A stretch of DNA of 9,557 bases from CAZWZG01 sp964638245 (GTDB lineage: Bacteria; Pseudomonadota; Alphaproteobacteria; Rhodobacterales; Rhodobacteraceae). A model generated the notes under the pieces. The model made no database searches. It worked only from the letters and a program-made list of their open reading frames with translations, and was not told the DNA's origin. Made by a program: the position numbers and the translations under genes. The stretch is taken from contig CAZWZG010000120.1 of the NCBI GenBank assembly GCA_964638245.1, forward strand, positions 1-9,557, given 5' to 3'. Each line of letters opens with the position of its first letter. Positions within the stretch are counted from its first letter, which is position 1. Positions 7,231 through 9,557 of the stretch are shown in pieces.

Positions 7231-7285
7231 GCCCTCTTACGGTTAACAGGACGATAGCGGACGCCCTGTCGCAGGGAAAGAGGGC
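7231..7285. repeat. Nested inverted repeats in the divergent intergenic region
   Basis: A perfect 8-bp inverted repeat, GCCCTCTT (7231-7238) and AAGAGGGC (7278-7285), encloses a second hairpin, CCCTG-TCG-CAGGG (7264-7276). A separate 8-bp palindrome, CGCTAGCG, lies at 7312-7319. All fall between the divergent glycosyltransferase operon (start 7201) and the gene at 7328. They could be operator sites or an RNA structure in a 5' leader. No T-tract follows, so a terminator is unlikely. Confidence 0.5.
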
Positions 7286-7327
7286 GGGTTAGCTGAAAAT
7301 TAGCATTGAGACGCTAGCGCATCGCCC

Positions 7328-7654
7328 ATGCGACCCTATCAGCGGATCATACTTGTTCTTGCTTTGTGTCTTGGCGCGCTTGCCGGGCCCTTTGCGGCGA
7401 TTGCCTCCAGGCCAGCGCAGGGCGATGGTCCGGTTCTTGTCGTCGCGCCGTTTGGTCAGGTTTCGGTTGCGCGGCATGCGGTGGATGCTGCCGGCGGTGA
7501 CCTGATCGGGCCAGAGCGGGCATTGATCGCGGTCATGGCGTATTCTCGCGATGAGGGGTTTGCAGAAAAGTTGAAGGAAAGCGGGGCGTGGCTGGTGCTG
7601 GACGCACGGGCCATTGCGCAGTTGTGCGGGGTACGGATCGATGAGCTTGTTTAA
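7328..7654 (+). CDS. Small exported or membrane-anchored protein of unknown function
   Basis: A 108-residue protein I cannot assign. Residues 1-27 form a Sec signal peptide or single membrane anchor: basic MRPYQR, a hydrophobic stretch IILVLALCLGALAGPFAAIA, then AIASRP as a possible cleavage region. Cys14 is preceded by Leu, so this is not a lipobox. The remaining 80 or so residues would be periplasmic. They form a compact alternating pattern, with VLVVAPFG (36-43) near the start and GAWLVLDARAIAQLCG (85-100) near the end. Only ATG 7328 is usable as a start, because an in-frame TGA lies just upstream at 7307-7309. No Shine-Dalgarno is evident, so a very short or absent leader is possible. The stop lies 14 nt inside the chemotaxis receptor gene, so the two are probably co-transcribed. 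I infer, without direct evidence, that it works beside that receptor. Confidence 0.7.
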   Translation: MRPYQRIILVLALCLGALAGPFAAIASRPAQGDGPVLVVAPFGQVSVARHAVDAAGGDLIGPERALIAVMAYSRDEGFAEKLKESGAWLVLDARAIAQLCGVRIDELV

Positions 7655-8090
7655 CGCGATACGACAGACAAACGGCGGCGATGGCCGTGCGTTGATGGTT
7701 GGATTGAGTTGGGCATTCGTCCCGATTGTTGCGTTAAGTGCTTACATGGCCGGAAATCCACTTTTGGTCGGTGCCGGCATTTCCATCGCGTTTGCATTGC
7801 TTGGCACCATCGGCCTGAAATGGGACGCGGGTGCCGGGAAAATCGTTGTGGCGCTGGGCGTTATCGGTCAGGCGATCGCGTGGACGGCGTCCCTTTCGGG
7901 GCATCCATGGCAAGTTGACAGCCACATGCTGTTCTTTGCCTTGATGGCGATGCTGGTGATCCTTGTCGATGTGCGCGCGCTTCTGGCGGGCTGTGCCCTG
8001 ATCGTGGTGCACCATCTTTCACTGAGCTTTGTTTTGCCTGGTTTGATCTATCCGGGGGGGAGATGCTGGCCAATGTCGCGCGCACTCTGA
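7641..8090 (+). CDS. Methyl-accepting chemotaxis protein, N-terminal membrane fragment (frameshifted)
   Basis: This frame gives 149 residues. The first 140 are the polytopic sensor part of a chemotaxis receptor, with five hydrophobic helices at about 18-37, 41-59, 66-84, 93-109 and 112-133. Histidines cluster at H88 (GHPWQVDSH), H95 and the pair H124-H125 (VVHHLSLSF), a pattern I recall from membrane sensor domains of other alphaproteobacterial receptors and GGDEF proteins. After YPGG the frame runs into nine unrelated residues (RCWPMSRAL) and stops. The matching continuation, ...MLANVARTLMHG..., is in the next frame from 8063. Adding one G to the G7 tract at 8054-8060 gives YPGGEMLANVARTLMHG and a single 574-residue receptor spanning 7641-9364. 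I chose ATG 7641 over the in-frame ATG at 7614, which would add ten residues read inside the upstream gene. As written, the gene is broken. Confidence 0.75.
   Translation: MSLFNAIRQTNGGDGRALMVGLSWAFVPIVALSAYMAGNPLLVGAGISIAFALLGTIGLKWDAGAGKIVVALGVIGQAIAWTASLSGHPWQVDSHMLFFALMAMLVILVDVRALLAGCALIVVHHLSLSFVLPGLIYPGGRCWPMSRAL
8054..8060 (+). other. G7 homopolymer, site of frameshift in the receptor gene
   Basis: Seven consecutive G follow TATCC. The upstream frame uses them as CCG GGG GGG and then leaves the receptor frame. With eight G the codons would be CCG GGG GGG GAG ATG, joining the two halves with no residue lost. Causes could be a base-calling or assembly error, a fixed mutation, or slippage-type phase variation. 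Confidence 0.85.
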
Positions 8091-9364
8091 TGCACGGAGC
8101 GATCGTGGCGCTTGAGACGGCCGCATTGATCTATTCGGTTGTCGTGCGACAGCGCATGATGCGCGCAAGCCAGGAGCAGATGGACAGCCTCGAAGACGCA
8201 TCGGCGGCCGCCACGAAGGCCGCGGAAGACGCGCGCGTTGCCAAGACCGAAGCGCAAGAGCAGGCGAGCGCACTGTCCGAGGCGCTTGAAACCGCAGAAA
8301 CCGCCCGTCGCGAAGCCGAAGAGGAGCGCCAGAACGCGGCGCGCATTGATCAAGCCGCCAGGGACGCTCAAGCACGTGAAATGGCGGAGCGTGATCATCA
8401 GAATCAAGCGCGCGCCGAGGTGCTGACGGCCTTGAAGTCGCATCTGACGCGGTTGTCTGATGGCGACCTGACCGCTGAAATCGTTGAGCCGTTTCCATCG
8501 GAGTTCGAGCCGTTGCGACAGGATTTCAACTCGGCGCTGGATGGTCTGCGAAAGGCGATGACGTCCTTGGTTCAATTGTCCGGCGATTTCCAATCGGCAT
8601 CCGCTGATATCACGTCTGCTACGCAGGATTTTGCAAGCCGCACCGAGCGGCAGGCCGCAACGCTGACGCAAACGGCGGCGGCGGTAGAGCAACTTGCCAA
8701 AACCGGACGTGAAGCGGCAGCCAAGGCCGGGTCAGTATCGGAGTCTTCGGCGCATGCGAGCGCGGAGGCGAAGGACGGAATAGACGTCGTTACGCAGGCC
8801 ACCAACGCGGTTAAAAAGATAGAGGAAAGCTCGGGCGATATTTCACGCATCAATGGCGTGATTGAAGAAATCGCGTTCCAGACCAACCTGCTTGCGCTGA
8901 ATGCGGGCGTTGAAGCCGCACGGGCGGGCGAGGCGGGTCGCGGATTTGCCGTGGTCGCGTCCGAAGTGCGCGACCTTGCTCAAAGATCGTCAGCCGCGGC
9001 CAAGGAGATTTCCGAATTGATCGAGGTAAGTGGCCAGCACGTTGCGAGTGGCGTCAAGCTGGTCGACAAGACCGGCGAAGCCATCGGCAAGATGGTGGCT
9101 GCGTTTGATAAAATCTCGGAAGATGTTGCAGATATTGCGGCGGGGTCAAAGGATCAGGCAGACGTCATTGTCGAGGTGAACAAGGCCATTGGCGAATTGG
9201 ATCATGTCACCCAAAGCAACGCAGCGATGTTCGAAGAAACATCCGCAGCATCTCAGGGGCTTGCGGCATCTGGAGATGACCTGCGGCGCACGACGGCTCA
9301 ATTCAAGATCGGCCTCGCTTCGAACTCTGAAAGTACGATCGCACCGAGGCGCCGTGTAGCGTAG
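8063..9364 (+). CDS. Methyl-accepting chemotaxis protein, C-terminal signalling fragment (frameshifted)
   Basis: The 433-residue frame holds the rest of the receptor. The last membrane helix is at about 8-28. An Ala/Glu/Arg-rich coiled coil follows (about 38-118), then a HAMP-like segment (about 118-170, containing LSDGDLTAEIVEPFPSEFEPL), and then the long antiparallel signalling coiled coil. The CheA/CheW-binding tip runs through EIAFQTNLLALNAGVEAARA (269-288), GEAGRGFAVVASEVRDLAQRS (289-309). Glu/Gln-rich flanks are candidate methylation regions. There is no C-terminal CheR/CheB-binding pentapeptide; the protein ends in APRRRVA. The ATG at 8063 is probably an internal methionine rather than a real start, since it lies inside the receptor's own sixth membrane helix region with no preceding family N-terminus. 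If translated alone, the product would be a one-helix anchored signalling domain lacking the sensor. A strong terminator follows at 9406-9430. Confidence 0.82.
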   Translation: MLANVARTLMHGAIVALETAALIYSVVVRQRMMRASQEQMDSLEDASAAATKAAEDARVAKTEAQEQASALSEALETAETARREAEEERQNAARIDQAARDAQAREMAERDHQNQARAEVLTALKSHLTRLSDGDLTAEIVEPFPSEFEPLRQDFNSALDGLRKAMTSLVQLSGDFQSASADITSATQDFASRTERQAATLTQTAAAVEQLAKTGREAAAKAGSVSESSAHASAEAKDGIDVVTQATNAVKKIEESSGDISRINGVIEEIAFQTNLLALNAGVEAARAGEAGRGFAVVASEVRDLAQRSSAAAKEISELIEVSGQHVASGVKLVDKTGEAIGKMVAAFDKISEDVADIAAGSKDQADVIVEVNKAIGELDHVTQSNAAMFEETSAASQGLAASGDDLRRTTAQFKIGLASNSESTIAPRRRVA

Positions 9365-9405
9365 CCATCGGTTTCTCCGGCTAATCGTGCGCCTTTGCAA
9401 AAAGA

Positions 9406-9430
9406 AAAGCCCCGCCTGAGGCGGGGCTTT
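9406..9430. terminator. Bidirectional rho-independent terminator
   Basis: A perfect 11-bp stem, AAAGCCCCGCC (9406-9416) with GGCGGGGCTTT (9420-9430), closes on a TGA loop. On the minus strand the stem runs into TTTTCTTTTTGC, a good T-tract for ending infC. On the plus strand it is followed by TTTGTT, enough to end the receptor transcript. It sits between the two convergent genes (stops at 9364 and 9453). Confidence 0.93.
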
Positions 9431-9452
9431 GTTCATGTCGAATGGAGATTAA

Positions 9453-9557
9453 TTACTTCGCCGGGCCGATCATCATGACCATCTGGCGACCTTCCATCTT
9501 GGGCATGTTTTCGACTTTACCCAATTCCTTGATATCCTCGGCGACCCGCTCCAGAAG
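9453..9557 (-). CDS. infC: Translation initiation factor IF-3, C-terminal end (partial)
   Basis: Only the last 34 residues are in the window, too short to stand out as an open frame. They read LLERVAEDIKELGKVENMPK, then MEGRQMVMMIGPAK and TAA (9455-9453). This matches the C-terminus of IF-3, which binds the 30S subunit, prevents premature 50S joining and checks the start codon and initiator tRNA. The KVE..PKMEGRQM.M...P.K pattern is the classic end of the C-terminal domain. The gene begins beyond the right edge and is convergent with the chemotaxis receptor, with the shared terminator between them. Confidence 0.93.
   Translation of the reverse strand, partial: LLERVAEDIKELGKVENMPKMEGRQMVMMIGPAK

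Noticed and set aside
8048..8692. 214-codon minus-strand open frame opposite the receptor
   Set aside because: It is antisense to the coiled-coil and HAMP region, with Arg/Leu/Gly-rich shadow composition.

Overview
The window looks like a draft-assembly piece of an alphaproteobacterial chromosome, most likely a Rhodobacteraceae (Roseobacter-group) member. This rests on the GC-rich coding sequence, on dense genes with ATGA start/stop overlaps, and on my recollection of these protein families; no search was run. A run of exactly 100 N at 6008-6107 marks a scaffold gap of unknown true size.

Left part (1-1659, + strand): the 3' end of a urease operon, with ureE (cut by the window edge), ureF and ureG overlapping each other. 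These encode the metallochaperone, the GTPase-activating partner and the GTPase that load nickel into urease. ureG converges on the next gene so tightly that the two stop codons overlap.

Middle (1656-7201, - strand): first a stand-alone gene (1656-2603) for a protein resembling an alpha/beta hydrolase without a nucleophile, with its own candidate promoter. Then comes a four-gene, translationally coupled operon read from 7201 down to 2765: a family-2-like glycosyltransferase; a small sulfotransferase interrupted by the N gap; a large protein joining a degenerate sulfotransferase-like domain to a second glycosyltransferase of the same type; and an FkbM-type methyltransferase. Together they look like a module that builds and decorates (sulfate, methyl) a surface or exported glycan. 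The substrate cannot be read from the sequence.

Right part (7328-9557): divergent from the operon is a small exported or membrane-anchored protein. It overlaps the start of a methyl-accepting chemotaxis protein gene that is broken into two frames at a run of seven G (8054-8060). One more G would restore a 574-residue, six-helix receptor. A strong bidirectional terminator (9406-9430) separates it from the convergent 3' end of infC (translation initiation factor IF-3), which runs off the window.

Most notable points: the G-tract frameshift in the receptor; the degenerate sulfotransferase domain fused to a glycosyltransferase; and the pairing of sulfotransferase-type and glycosyltransferase domains, separate and fused, in one coupled operon.
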